Assembly: GCF_004570325.1 (NCBI RefSeq)
Contig: NZ_SPQO01000021.1
Coordinates: 32,360 to 96,359, forward strand
Origin: Mycobacterium sp. PS03-16
Lineage (GTDB): Bacteria; Actinomycetota; Actinomycetes; Mycobacteriales; Mycobacteriaceae
DNA length: 64,000 bases
Direction of reading: 5' to 3'
A program made the translations under genes and the position numbers. Shown here piece after piece: positions 1 to 10,554 of this stretch (the first letter of the stretch is position 1; each line of letters begins with the position of its first letter). The notes beneath the pieces were generated by a model. That model was not told the origin of the DNA, ran no database searches, and was given only the letters and a program-made list of their open reading frames with translations.

Positions 1-892
1 GGTCGACCGGCGCGGCGAGCATGTTGTCGTGCGAGGTGGCCGCCCACGCGGTCGCGAACAGGATCAGCCGGGCGGTCACGTAGGCGAACACCATCAGCCC
101 CAGCACGGGCCCGAACGTCGCACCGGCGGGCCCGGTCAGCACCGAGCTCAGATAGATCGACGCCACCTGCTTGAAGATCTCGAAGCCGACGGCGGCCAGC
201 AGACCCGCCCGCACGCTGCTGCGGAAACTCACCGATTCGCGGGGTAGCCGGGCGATCATCCAGGTGAACAACAGCCAGGACACGCCGACGGCCACCAGCA
301 TCGACAGCGCCTTCAGGCCCCACGTCAGCCCGGGGACGTCCTCGATGCCCGCCCAGGCCAGGATCCGCGCGATCAGCTTCTGGTCCCCCAGCGCGGTCAG
401 GCCGACCGTGACGACGATCGCCACGAACGCCGACAGCAGCGCCAGCAGATCCGACACCTTGGTGGTGATGAAGGTGCTCGAATCGCTGTGCTGCTCCCAC
501 ATCGCGCTCAGCGCCTCGCGCAGGTTGTTCATCCAGCCCAGCCCGGCCCACGCCGCGGTGGCCAGCCCGACGATGCCCAGCGAGGTCCGCGACTCGATCG
601 CGGTGTTCATCAGCTCGACGAGTTGCTGACCGAAGTCGCCGGAGACCGTCTGCTGGATCCGACCCTGCAGACTGCCCAGCAGGTCGGGCTGGCTGGCGAG
701 CACGAATCCGGTGATCGAGAAGCCGAGCATGAGCAGCGGGAACAGTGCGAACACCGTGAAGTAGGTGATGCCGGCGGCGAAGAAGTTGCCCTTGGACTGC
801 TGATAGCGCTCCTGGGCACGCATGACGTGGTCGAACCAGTCGTAGCGGGCGCGGAAGCGGTCGAGCACACCGGGCTTGGCCGGTTCGTCCAC
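1..892 (-). CDS. YihY/BrkB-family inner membrane protein (partial, C-terminus off window)
   Basis: Polytopic inner-membrane protein of the YihY/virulence factor BrkB family (YhjD-like); no transport activity is firmly established for this family. The protein begins MDEPAKPGVLDRF and carries hydrophobic segments such as FAAGITYFTVFALFPLLMLG and LLALLSAFVAIVVTVGL, with the family-typical region around AWAGLGWMNNLREAL. The GTG start at 892 follows GGAGG by 5 nt. The gene runs past the left edge, so about 297 codons are visible and the C-terminus is missing. It lies 15 nt downstream of trpS on the same strand, the same neighbour as in M. tuberculosis (Rv3335c next to trpS). Confidence 0.85.
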   Translation of the reverse strand, partial: MDEPAKPGVLDRFRARYDWFDHVMRAQERYQQSKGNFFAAGITYFTVFALFPLLMLGFSITGFVLASQPDLLGSLQGRIQQTVSGDFGQQLVELMNTAIESRTSLGIVGLATAAWAGLGWMNNLREALSAMWEQHSDSSTFITTKVSDLLALLSAFVAIVVTVGLTALGDQKLIARILAWAGIEDVPGLTWGLKALSMLVAVGVSWLLFTWMIARLPRESVSFRSSVRAGLLAAVGFEIFKQVASIYLSSVLTGPAGATFGPVLGLMVFAYVTARLILFATAWAATSHDNMLAAPVD

Positions 893-907
893 ACCAGCCT
901 CCAGTCT

Positions 908-1942
908 CTACGAGCGCGCGGGCAGGAAACCCAGCCGGTCGTATACCCGTTTGAGCGTGCGGGCAGACACCTCGCGGGCGCGCTCGGCACCGACGGCCAG
1001 CACCCCTTCGAGTTCGGCGGGGTCGGCCAGCAGTTCGTCGACCCGGGTCTTGATCGGGGTGACGAACTCCACCACCGCGTCGGCGGTGTCCTTCTTCAGG
1101 TCGCCGTATCCGCGGCCGGCGTAGCCCTCGACCAGCGTGTCGACGTCGGCGCCGGTAACCGCGGCCTGGATGGTCAGCAGGTTCGACACTCCCGCCTTCG
1201 CCTCCCGGTCGAAGCGGATCTCGCGTTCGCTGTCGGTGACGGCCGAGCGGATCTTCTTGGCCGTCTTCGCCGGGTCGTCGAGCAGGCTGACCAGCCCGGC
1301 CTCCGTGGCCGCCGACTTGCTCATCTTGGCCGTCGGGTCCTGCAGGTCGTAGATCTTGGCGGTGGCCTTCGGGATCAGCACGTCGGGTACGACGAATGTG
1401 TCGGGGAACTGGGCGTTGAACCGCTGCGCGACGTCGCGGGTCAACTCCAGATGCTGACGCTGGTCCTCGCCGACCGGTACCAGGTCGGTGTCGTAGAGCA
1501 ACACGTCGGCGGCCATCAGCACGGGGTAGGTGAACAGGCCCACGGTGGTGGAATCCGCGCCCTGCTTCTGGGACTTGTCCTTGAACTGCGTCATCCGTGA
1601 CGCCTGCCCAAACCCGGTGAAACAGCCCAGTGCCCAAGCCAATTCGGCGTGGGCGGGCACATGGCTCTGCACGAACACGGTGCTGCGGGACGGGTCGATG
1701 CCCAGCGCCAGGTACTGCGCGGCGGTGACCAGCGTGCGGCGTCGCAGCGTCTCGGGGTCCTGCGCGACCGTGATCGCGTGCAGGTCCACCACGCAGAAGA
1801 ACGCGTCGTAGTCGTCCTGCAGCGCCGTCCAGTGCGTCACGGCCCCCAGCGCGTTGCCCAGGTGCAGCGAATCGGAGGTGGGCTGCACACCGGAGAATAC
1901 GACACGTGGCACGGGGGGCGGGCTCTCGACTGGGGAGTTCAT
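908..1942 (-). CDS. trpS: Tryptophanyl-tRNA synthetase
   Basis: Class I aminoacyl-tRNA synthetase that charges tRNA-Trp with tryptophan using ATP. The 344-residue length fits bacterial TrpS (about 330-340). The HIGH-type signature is HLGN at residues 27-30, preceded by FSGVQPTSDSLH, and the KMSKS loop is present as DPTAKMSKS near residue 205. The ATG at 1942 overlaps the xthA stop codon in an ATGA arrangement, so the two genes are probably translationally coupled. Longer in-frame upstream codons run into xthA and were rejected because they add no TrpS sequence. No T-box leader is visible upstream. Confidence 0.97.
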   Translation of the reverse strand: MNSPVESPPPVPRVVFSGVQPTSDSLHLGNALGAVTHWTALQDDYDAFFCVVDLHAITVAQDPETLRRRTLVTAAQYLALGIDPSRSTVFVQSHVPAHAELAWALGCFTGFGQASRMTQFKDKSQKQGADSTTVGLFTYPVLMAADVLLYDTDLVPVGEDQRQHLELTRDVAQRFNAQFPDTFVVPDVLIPKATAKIYDLQDPTAKMSKSAATEAGLVSLLDDPAKTAKKIRSAVTDSEREIRFDREAKAGVSNLLTIQAAVTGADVDTLVEGYAGRGYGDLKKDTADAVVEFVTPIKTRVDELLADPAELEGVLAVGAERAREVSARTLKRVYDRLGFLPARS

Positions 1943-2760
1943 GATGACCCGATCTTTCCATGCGGGTGCGGTGCGTACTCGACGGTGACCGGGGCATGGT
2001 CGCTCCAGCGCAGGGCGTAGGCGTCGGCGCGTTCGACGCGCGCCGCGCACGCGCGGGCCGCCAGCGACGGGGTGGCCAGGTGGTAGTCGATCCGCCAGCC
2101 CGCGTCGTTGTCGAACGCCCGGCCGCGCCACGACCACCAGCTGTAGGGCCCCGCGACGCCGGGATGCAGCACCCGCACCACGTCGACCCACCCGGTCGCG
2201 AGCAGGTCGGTCAGCCACTGCCGTTCGCCGGGCAGGAATCCGGACTTCTTGAGGTTGCCCTTCCAGTTCTTGATGTCGTGCTCGGTGTGGGCGATGTTCC
2301 AGTCGCCGCACACCACCGCATCGGTGTCCCGCAACTCGGCCATGCGGCCCGCCAGCGCGGCCATGAAGCGCTCCTTCTCGAGCTGACGGTCGGTCTCGGC
2401 CTCGCCGGTCTGGACGTAGACGCTGGCCACGGTCACCCCGCCGGTGTCCACCTCCAGGTAGCGGCCGTGCTCACCGAATTCGTCGGAGACCATCCGTCGG
2501 GTCGCGTCGATCGGGTGCCGCGACAGCACCGCCACCCCGTTGCGGCCCCTGAGATGCGGGCTGGCCGAGGCAAGGTGCCAGCCGTCGGCCAGGGCAGGGG
2601 CCAGCGCATCGGCCAGCTGCTCGTCGTCGGCGCGGGTCTCCTGCAGGCACACCACGTCGGCGGTCGACTCCTTCAGCCAGGCCAACAGCCCGAGATTCTC
2701 CGTCGAGCGCTGCTTGACCGCGGCGCGGATGCCGTTGACGTTGACGGTGCTGACTATCAC
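1939..2760 (-). CDS. xthA: Exodeoxyribonuclease III
   Basis: Base-excision repair AP endonuclease and 3'-5' exonuclease of the exonuclease/endonuclease/phosphatase superfamily. Its 273 residues match the family (E. coli XthA is 268). Visible catalytic motifs are CLQETR (metal-binding Glu41), CGDWNIAH (Asp/Asn pair near 158), WRIDYHLA (Asp) and the terminal WSDHAPV (general-base His). It starts at ATG 2760 and ends inside the trpS start codon (ATGA), which implies one transcript. In M. tuberculosis xthA sits elsewhere (Rv0427c), so its position next to trpS is a local difference in layout. Confidence 0.95.
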   Translation of the reverse strand: MIVSTVNVNGIRAAVKQRSTENLGLLAWLKESTADVVCLQETRADDEQLADALAPALADGWHLASASPHLRGRNGVAVLSRHPIDATRRMVSDEFGEHGRYLEVDTGGVTVASVYVQTGEAETDRQLEKERFMAALAGRMAELRDTDAVVCGDWNIAHTEHDIKNWKGNLKKSGFLPGERQWLTDLLATGWVDVVRVLHPGVAGPYSWWSWRGRAFDNDAGWRIDYHLATPSLAARACAARVERADAYALRWSDHAPVTVEYAPHPHGKIGSS

Positions 2761-2823
2761 GGCGCCAGACCCTAACCCGCCCCCTCGACCGGCCGACCTT
2801 GCGGTACCGCCGGTATCACCTTA

Positions 2824-3674
2824 ATGTCGGGCAGCATGACCGAACGCGCACCGATCCACGCCGGATCCGGCGAGCCGATGCTGCTGCTGCACCCGTTCAT
2901 GATGTCGCAGAACGTGTGGAAGAAGGTCGCGCCGGTGATCGCCGACACCGGCCGCTACGAGGTGTACGCGCCGACCATGCTCGGGCACAACGGCGGCCGT
3001 AAGGGCCCGTTCTTCCTGGACAGCGGCTCGCTGGCCGACGACGTCGAGCGCCGGATGGAAGACCTGGGCTGGGACACCGCGCACATCGTCGGCAACTCGC
3101 TGGGCGGCTGGGTGGCGTTCGAACTCGAGCGCCGCGGCCGCGCTCGCACCCTGACCGGCATCGCGCCCGCCGGCGGCTGGCGGCACTTCACGCCGGCCAA
3201 GTTCGAGATCGTCGCCAAGTTCCTCGCCGGCCTGCCGATCTGGCTGGTGGCCCTTCTGCTCAAGGAGCGGGTGCTCAAACTGCCGATCACCCGGTACCTG
3301 ACCTACCCGGCGGTCAGCGCCACCGTGGACGGGCTGTCCGACGAGGACGTCGCCGACATCATCGACGACGTGTCGCACTGCCCGGCGTACTACCAGCTGC
3401 TGGTGAAGTCGCTGACCCTGCCCGGGCTGCTGGAACTGGCCGAGGGCCGTTCCCCCACCCACCTGGTGATCTGCGAGAAGGACCGGGTGCTGCCGCATCC
3501 GCGGTTCACCCGGCACTTCACCGACTCCCTGCCCGACGACACCAAGGTGACCCACCTCGACGGCGTCGGGCACATCCCGATGTTCGAGGCGCCTGAGCTC
3601 ATCGCGAACCTCGTCGTCGACTTCGTCGACGAGCACGCCGGCCCCGCCGCGGGCCGGGCCGTACCGCCCGCGGG

Positions 3675-3678
<4 letters not shown>
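2824..3678 (+). CDS. Alpha/beta-hydrolase
   Basis: Alpha/beta-hydrolase fold enzyme of unknown substrate. The nucleophile elbow is GNSLGG (Ser92), the likely oxyanion strand is LLHPFMM, the acid is in CEKDRVLPHP, and the catalytic His is in GVGHIPMF near the C-terminus. The 284-residue frame starts at ATG 2824; an internal ATG at 2836 (MTERAPIHAG) is an equally plausible start since neither has a clear ribosome site. The gene corresponds in position to the Rv3337/Rv3338 region of M. tuberculosis, where the equivalent is split in two; here it is intact. Its TAG stop overlaps the icd2 stop on the other strand (tail-to-tail). Confidence 0.85.
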
Positions 3679-5915
<2,237 letters not shown>

Positions 5916-6046
5916 GTCGTGTTCTCCCGGAGTCGGTATCGGTCAGAAATCGAAGCAGCTCCGCGTTGTCGGCGGCCCAGTGCGCTCATGTGGATGCCTC
6001 GCGGCCAGATTACAAGCCTGCCGAGACGGGTGGACGGCCAGCGTTG

Positions 6047-6062
6047 GCTACTGACCAGTAGC
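6047..6062. promoter_or_regulatory. 16-bp palindrome, candidate operator between icd2 and metY
   Basis: GCTACTGACCAGTAGC is a perfect inverted repeat with 7-bp arms and a 2-nt centre. It lies in the divergent icd2/metY intergenic region, about 47-62 nt upstream of the inferred metY transcription start near 6109 and about 130 nt upstream of icd2. The size and symmetry suit a dimeric TetR- or GntR-type regulator. No regulator gene is adjacent, so the bound protein and the regulated direction are unknown. Confidence 0.5.
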
Positions 6063-6095
6063 TTCTCCTGGTGGCACCTCCCGTCGGCGGTGCGT

Positions 6096-6101
6096 TAAGC
6101 T
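6096..6101 (+). promoter_or_regulatory. Candidate -10 element for the metY transcript
   Basis: TAAGCT fits the mycobacterial TANNNT -10 hexamer. The first base of the SAM-IV aptamer (6109) is 8 nt after it, so transcription would begin essentially at the first base of the riboswitch P1 stem. No convincing -35 hexamer is visible, which is usual in mycobacteria. Confidence 0.5.
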
Positions 6102-6108
6102 CTGTTCC

Positions 6109-6229
6109 GGTCATGAGCGCCAGCGACAAGCCCCGGCTTGCTGGCCGGCAACCCTCCAACCGCGGTGGGGTGCCCCGGGTGATGACCAGGTTGAGTAGCC
6201 GCACACGGCTATAAGGCAAGCGCGGGTCC
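6109..6229 (+). ncRNA. SAM-IV riboswitch
   Basis: S-adenosylmethionine-sensing 5' leader of the actinobacterial SAM-IV class. The P1 stem pairs GGTCAT (6109-6114) with ATGACC (6182-6187). Between them lie the conserved core elements CCAGCGACAAGCCCCGG, CTTGCTGGCCGGCAACCC and GGGGTGCCCCGGGTG. A further hairpin TAGCCG/CGGCTA and the GGCAAGCGCGGGTC tail follow, which supply the 3' pseudoknot strand. The sequence closely matches the described M. tuberculosis SAM-IV RNA as I remember it. It controls the methionine genes metY-metX downstream: high SAM should lower their expression. Confidence 0.95.
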
Positions 6230-6230
6230 G

Positions 6231-6257
6231 CCGTGAAACGGGCCCCCTGTTTCACGG
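6231..6257 (+). promoter_or_regulatory. Expression-platform hairpin overlapping the metY ribosome site
   Basis: CCGTGAAAC (6231-6239) and GTTTCACGG (6249-6257) form a perfect 9-bp stem with a 9-nt loop directly after the aptamer. The last two G residues of the stem are the first of the metY Shine-Dalgarno run GGAGGAG (6256-6262). No U-tract follows, so translational rather than terminator control is the better reading. Confidence 0.75.
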
Positions 6258-6267
6258 AGGAGTGTCG

Positions 6268-7608
6268 ATGACTGATCCCGACGTCGTGTCCCACTGGGCG
6301 TTCGAGACCAAGCAGGTGCACGCCGGCCAGTCGCCCGATGCGGCCACCAACGCTAGGGCTCTGCCGATCTACCAGACCACCAGCTACACGTTCCGCGACA
6401 CCGACCACGCCGCGGCGCTGTTCGGCCTGGCCGAGCCGGGCAACATCTACACCCGGATCATGAACCCGACGACCGACGTCGTCGAGCAGCGCATCGCCGC
6501 GCTGGAGGGCGGCGTCGCCGCGCTGTTCCTGGCGTCCGGGCAGGCGGCGGAGACGTTCTCGATCCTGAACATCGCCGGCGTCGGAGATCATGTCGTGTCG
6601 TCCCCCCGGCTCTACGGCGGCACCTACAACCTCTTCCACTACTCGCTACCGAAGATGGGCATCGAGGTGAGCTTCGTCGAGGACGCCGACGACCTCGAGT
6701 CGTGGCGGTCCGCGGTGCGCCCGAACACCAAGGCGTTCTTCGCCGAGTCGATCTCCAACCCGCAGATCGACGTGCTCGACATCCCCGGCGTTTCGGCCGT
6801 CGCCCACGATGCGGGCGTGCCGCTGATCGTCGACAACACCATCGCCACGCCGTACCTGATCCAGCCGCTGGCCCACGGCGCCGACATCGTCGTGCACTCG
6901 GCCACCAAGTATCTCGGCGGGCACGGCAACGCGATCGCCGGTGTCATCGTCGACGGCGGCACCTTCGACTGGACCAACGGCCACTTCCCCGGTTTCACCA
7001 CCCCGGACCCGAGCTATCACGGCGTGGTGTTCGCCGACCTCGGCGCGCCGGCGTACGCGCTGAAGGCCCGCGTCCAGTTGCTGCGTGACCTCGGTTCGGC
7101 GGCGTCGCCGTTTAACGCGTTCCTCATCGCCCAGGGCCTCGAGACCCTGAGCCTGCGGATGGAGCGCCACGTCGCCAACGCGCAGCGCGTCGCGGAGTAC
7201 CTCGCCGGGCACGCCGACGTCGAATCGGTGAACTACGCCGGGCTGCCCACCTCACCGTGGTTCGAACGCGGAAAACAGTTGGCGCCCAGAGGAACCGGTG
7301 CCGTGCTGGCCTTCGAACTGTCCGGCGGCGTCGAGGCCGGCAAGGCCTTCGTCAACGCGCTGACGCTGCACAGCCATGTCGCCAACATCGGCGACGTGCG
7401 CTCGCTGGTGATCCATCCCGCCTCGACCACGCATGCCCAGCTCAGCCCCGAGGAGCAACTCGCCACCGGCGTGACTCCCGGCCTGGTCCGGCTTGCGGTC
7501 GGCATCGAGGGCATCGACGACATCCTGGCCGACCTCGAGCAGGGCTTCGCCGCCGCTGCCCGGGTCCGCGCCTCGACGACCGACCCCCACGCGGTGGCGT
7601 CGTTCTAG
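6268..7608 (+). CDS. metY: O-acetylhomoserine sulfhydrylase (MetY; metC in M. tuberculosis nomenclature)
   Basis: PLP enzyme that makes homocysteine from O-acetyl-L-homoserine and sulfide, the direct-sulfhydrylation route to methionine. The Cys/Met-metabolism PLP fold is clear: YQTTSYTFRDTDHAAALFGL near the N-terminus, NPTTDVVEQRIAALEGG, and the PLP-binding Lys in HSATKYLGGHGN. It has 446 residues from the ATG at 6268; an in-frame GTG two codons upstream is less likely because GGAGGAG spaces better to the ATG. It is the first gene of the SAM-IV-controlled unit, and metX follows after 25 nt. Confidence 0.96.
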   Translation: MTDPDVVSHWAFETKQVHAGQSPDAATNARALPIYQTTSYTFRDTDHAAALFGLAEPGNIYTRIMNPTTDVVEQRIAALEGGVAALFLASGQAAETFSILNIAGVGDHVVSSPRLYGGTYNLFHYSLPKMGIEVSFVEDADDLESWRSAVRPNTKAFFAESISNPQIDVLDIPGVSAVAHDAGVPLIVDNTIATPYLIQPLAHGADIVVHSATKYLGGHGNAIAGVIVDGGTFDWTNGHFPGFTTPDPSYHGVVFADLGAPAYALKARVQLLRDLGSAASPFNAFLIAQGLETLSLRMERHVANAQRVAEYLAGHADVESVNYAGLPTSPWFERGKQLAPRGTGAVLAFELSGGVEAGKAFVNALTLHSHVANIGDVRSLVIHPASTTHAQLSPEEQLATGVTPGLVRLAVGIEGIDDILADLEQGFAAAARVRASTTDPHAVASF

Positions 7609-7633
7609 GCAGCACAGTTTCGAGGAAGAAGAC

Positions 7634-8755
7634 GTGACGATCTCCGACGTGTCCATCACAGCGTTGCCCGCCGAGGGCGAGACCGGGGTGGTCGACATCG
7701 GCCCCCTGACCCTGGAAAGCGGCGTCGTCCTCGACGACGTGTCGATCGCCGTGCAGCGGTGGGGGGACCTGTCCCCCACCCGCGACAACGTGGTCATGGT
7801 GCTGCACGCACTGACCGGCGACTCCCACATCACCGGCCCCGCCGGACCCGACCATCCGACGCCCGGGTGGTGGGACGGCGTCGCCGGACCCGGCGCACCG
7901 ATCGACACCGACCGGTGGTGCGTGGTGTCGACCAATGTGCTCGGCGGGTGCCGCGGCTCCACCGGTCCCGCCTCCATCGCCCCCGACGGCAGGCCGTGGG
8001 GGTCGCGGTTCCCCGCGATCACCATCCGCGATCAGGTCAACGCCGACCTCGCCGCACTCGCCGCACTCGGTATCACCGAGGTGGCCGCGGTGGTCGGCGG
8101 CTCGATGGGCGGCGCCCGCGCCCTCGAGTGGATCGTCGGCCACCCGGACACCGTGCGCGCAGCGCTGGTGCTGGCCGTCGGCGCCCGCGCCACCGCCGAC
8201 CAGATCGGCACCCAGAGCACCCAGGTCGCCGCGATCAAGGCCGACCCGGACTGGTGCGGCGGCGACTACTACGACACCGGGCGTGCCCCCTACACCGGGA
8301 TGGAGATCGCCCGCCGCTTCGCCCACCTGACCTACCGCGGCGAACTCGAACTCGACGACCGCTTCGGCAACGACGCCCAGGGCGCCGAGGACCCGGCCGA
8401 CGGCGGGCGCTTCGCGGTGCAGAGCTACCTCGAATACCAGGGCGCCAAATTGGTCGAGCGGTTCGATCCGGGCACCTACGTGGTGCTCACCGACGCCCTG
8501 TCCAGCCATGATGTCGGCCGCGGTCGTGGCGGCATCCGGGCCGCGCTGGCGAGCTGCCGGGTCCCGACGATCGTCGGCGGCATCACTTCCGATCGGCTCT
8601 ACCCGCTGCGGCTGCAGGAAGAGTTGGCCGAGCTGCTCGGCGGCTGCGCCGGCCTCGAGGTCGTGGACTCGCTCTACGGCCACGACGGCTTCCTGGTGGA
8701 GACCGAGGCGATCGGCAAACTCCTGCGCCGCACGCTGGAGCTGGCGGCGCGGTGA
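7634..8755 (+). CDS. metX: Homoserine O-acetyltransferase (MetX; metA in M. tuberculosis nomenclature)
   Basis: Transfers acetyl from acetyl-CoA to L-homoserine, giving the substrate of MetY. It has an alpha/beta-hydrolase fold with the nucleophile elbow GGSMGG and a C-terminal catalytic His in LYGHDGFLVE; TNVLGGCRGSTGP is the family-typical loop. The 373 residues agree with the family (about 375-380). The GTG at 7634 is preceded by GAGGAAGAAG. The TGA stop overlaps the GTG of the following methyltransferase (GTGA), so metY, metX and the methyltransferase form one riboswitch-led operon. Confidence 0.96.
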   Translation: MTISDVSITALPAEGETGVVDIGPLTLESGVVLDDVSIAVQRWGDLSPTRDNVVMVLHALTGDSHITGPAGPDHPTPGWWDGVAGPGAPIDTDRWCVVSTNVLGGCRGSTGPASIAPDGRPWGSRFPAITIRDQVNADLAALAALGITEVAAVVGGSMGGARALEWIVGHPDTVRAALVLAVGARATADQIGTQSTQVAAIKADPDWCGGDYYDTGRAPYTGMEIARRFAHLTYRGELELDDRFGNDAQGAEDPADGGRFAVQSYLEYQGAKLVERFDPGTYVVLTDALSSHDVGRGRGGIRAALASCRVPTIVGGITSDRLYPLRLQEELAELLGGCAGLEVVDSLYGHDGFLVETEAIGKLLRRTLELAAR

Positions 8756-9483
8756 GGCCGTCCCCGGCGCACCCGTCGCTGTCGTTCGGCGCGCAGGCCG
8801 CCGCCTATGAGCGGGGCCGGCCGTCCTATCCACCCGAGGCGATCGACTGGCTGCTGCCCGCGGGTGCGGGCACCGTGCTGGACCTGGGCGCCGGCACCGG
8901 CAAGCTGACCACCCGGCTGGTGGAACGCGGCCTCGACGTGGTCGCGGTCGACCCGATCCCCGAGATGCTCGAGGTGCTCACCCGGTCACTGCCCGACACC
9001 CCGGCGCTGCTCGGCACCGCCGAGGAGATCCCGCTGGCCGACGACAGCGTCGACGCGGTGCTGGTGGCCCAGGCCTGGCACTGGTTCGACACCGACCGGG
9101 CGGTCGCGGAGATCGCACGCGTCCTGCGGCCCGGCGGACGGCTCGGGCTGGTGTGGAACACCCGCGACGAACGGCTGGGGTGGGTCAAGGAACTGGGCGA
9201 CATCATCGGCCACGAGAACGACCCCTTCACCGATGCGGTGTCGCTGCCCGCGCCGTTCACCGATGTGGCGCGCCACCACGTCGAATGGACGAACTATCTG
9301 ACACCGCAGGCGCTCATCGACCTGGTGGCCTCGCGCAGCTACTGCATCACCTCCCCCGCCGAGGTCCGCACCCGCACGTTGGATCAGGTGCGCGAGCTGC
9401 TGGCCACCCATCCTGCGCTGGCCAACGCGACGGGGTTGGCGTTGCCGTACGTGACAGTCTGCATCCGGGCGAGGCTGAGCTGA
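8752..9483 (+). CDS. Class I SAM-dependent methyltransferase
   Basis: Small-molecule methyltransferase of the Methyltransf_11 type, substrate unknown. Motif I is VLDLGAGTGKLTTRL, the acidic residue at the end of beta-2 is in VVAVDPIPEML, and the motif DAVLVAQAWHWFD followed by RVLRPGGRLGLVWNT is typical. It has 243 residues. The GTG start overlaps the metX stop by 4 nt. It corresponds to Rv3342 in M. tuberculosis, also next to metA. Co-transcription with SAM-controlled genes suggests the cell coordinates a SAM consumer with methionine supply, but that is inference. Confidence 0.88.
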   Translation: MRPSPAHPSLSFGAQAAAYERGRPSYPPEAIDWLLPAGAGTVLDLGAGTGKLTTRLVERGLDVVAVDPIPEMLEVLTRSLPDTPALLGTAEEIPLADDSVDAVLVAQAWHWFDTDRAVAEIARVLRPGGRLGLVWNTRDERLGWVKELGDIIGHENDPFTDAVSLPAPFTDVARHHVEWTNYLTPQALIDLVASRSYCITSPAEVRTRTLDQVRELLATHPALANATGLALPYVTVCIRARLS

Positions 9484-9511
9484 CGGCCGCCGGACGCGGG
9501 GCGACCTGAGC

Positions 9512-10264
9512 ATGCCGGGGTGGCTGGCGGCCGGCGGCTGGGGATTGCTCGCCGGCGCGGCGCTGGTGATCGGTGCACTGGTCGGTTGGGCCGTGCGCGT
9601 CCCCACACGGGTGGTCGCCGCGGTGATGGCGTTCGGCGCCGGGGTGCTGATCTCCGCGCTCGCCTTCGACCTGATGGACGAGGCCGAGCGCACCGGTGGC
9701 CTCGCCGCCACCGCGATCGGCTTCGTCGGCGGCGCCGTCGCCTATGTCGGCGCGAACATCGTGCTGGACCGCTACGGCGCCCGGCACCGCAAGCGGTCCC
9801 ACGGCAGGCAACCGTCGGAGGCGCAGGCCGGCGGCAGCGGTGCGGCCATCGCGATCGGGGCCCTGCTCGACGGTGTGCCCGAATCGGTGGTGCTCGGCAT
9901 CTCGCTGATCGGCGGTCAGGGCGTCGGCCTGCCGGTGCTGGCCGCGGTGTTCATCTCCAACCTGCCCGAGGGGTTGTCCAGCGCGGCCGGGATGAAGCAG
10001 GCCGGCCGCGGCGCCAGGTACGTATTCGGCGTGTGGGGCGGGATCGCCGTGATCAGCGGGATCGCGGCGATGCTGGGTTACCTGCTGCTCGACGGCGCGT
10101 CACCGGCGCTGATCGCGGTCATCACCGCCGTCGCCGCCGGCGCGATCCTGGCGATGATCGCCGACACGATGGTGCCCGAGGCGTTCTCCGAGACCCATGT
10201 GTTCACCGGGTTGATCACCACGTTCGGGTTCCTCACCGCATTCGCGATCGAGCGGATGAGCTAG
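9512..10264 (+). CDS. ZIP-family metal transporter
   Basis: Polytopic membrane protein of the ZIP (zinc/iron permease) family, 250 residues. Hydrophobic helices include GLLAGAALVIGALVGWAV, AVMAFGAGVLISALAFDLMD and ATAIGFVGGAVAYVGANIVL. The ZIP metal-site signatures are LLDGVPESVVLGI and FISNLPEGLSSAAG, and the last helix carries the acidic pair in DTMVPEAFSE. The loop before helix 4 is short and lacks a long His-rich stretch (ARHRKRSHGRQ). Its TAG stop lies in a CTAG palindrome shared with the convergent DUF3017 gene. Metal specificity cannot be read from the sequence. Confidence 0.85.
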   Translation: MPGWLAAGGWGLLAGAALVIGALVGWAVRVPTRVVAAVMAFGAGVLISALAFDLMDEAERTGGLAATAIGFVGGAVAYVGANIVLDRYGARHRKRSHGRQPSEAQAGGSGAAIAIGALLDGVPESVVLGISLIGGQGVGLPVLAAVFISNLPEGLSSAAGMKQAGRGARYVFGVWGGIAVISGIAAMLGYLLLDGASPALIAVITAVAAGAILAMIADTMVPEAFSETHVFTGLITTFGFLTAFAIERMS

Positions 10265-10554
10265 CTGGTGCCCAGTGGGTCGATGGTCCACGCGACGTAG
10301 AACATCGTCGCGCTGACCGTCGCGGTGGTGACGAAGTCGATGCCCTTGCTGCGGACGGCGAGCAGGCCGGCGCGATCGTCGGTCAGGGCCAGCCGCAGCG
10401 CCGCCGCGGTCCCGACACCGACCGCCATCACGAGCGCCCCACGCCGCCAATAGCCGGCGACCACCAGCACGAACGCGGCGACGAACACCGAACCGACCAC
10501 CAGTATCGGCCACTGACCCGCGAACACCTTGCGGGCGAACTCCCGGGGCGTCAC
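10261..10554 (-). CDS. DUF3017-type small membrane protein
   Basis: Ninety-seven-residue integral membrane protein of unknown function, resembling Rv3355c (DUF3017). It has three hydrophobic stretches: WPILVVGSVFVAAFVLVVAG, GALVMAVGVGTAAALRLALT and FVTTATVSATMFYVAWTID. The GTG start overlaps the folD TGA (GTGA), so it is co-translated with folD. This folD-DUF3017 linkage is conserved in mycobacteria (Rv3356c-Rv3355c). The stop overlaps the convergent ZIP transporter gene at CTAG. Confidence 0.82.
   Translation of the reverse strand: MTPREFARKVFAGQWPILVVGSVFVAAFVLVVAGYWRRGALVMAVGVGTAAALRLALTDDRAGLLAVRSKGIDFVTTATVSATMFYVAWTIDPLGTS

Noticed and set aside
1943..2823. T-box leader for trpS
   Set aside because: trpS is coupled to xthA by ATGA and there is no stem-loop leader; nothing resembling a T-box sequence is visible upstream of xthA.
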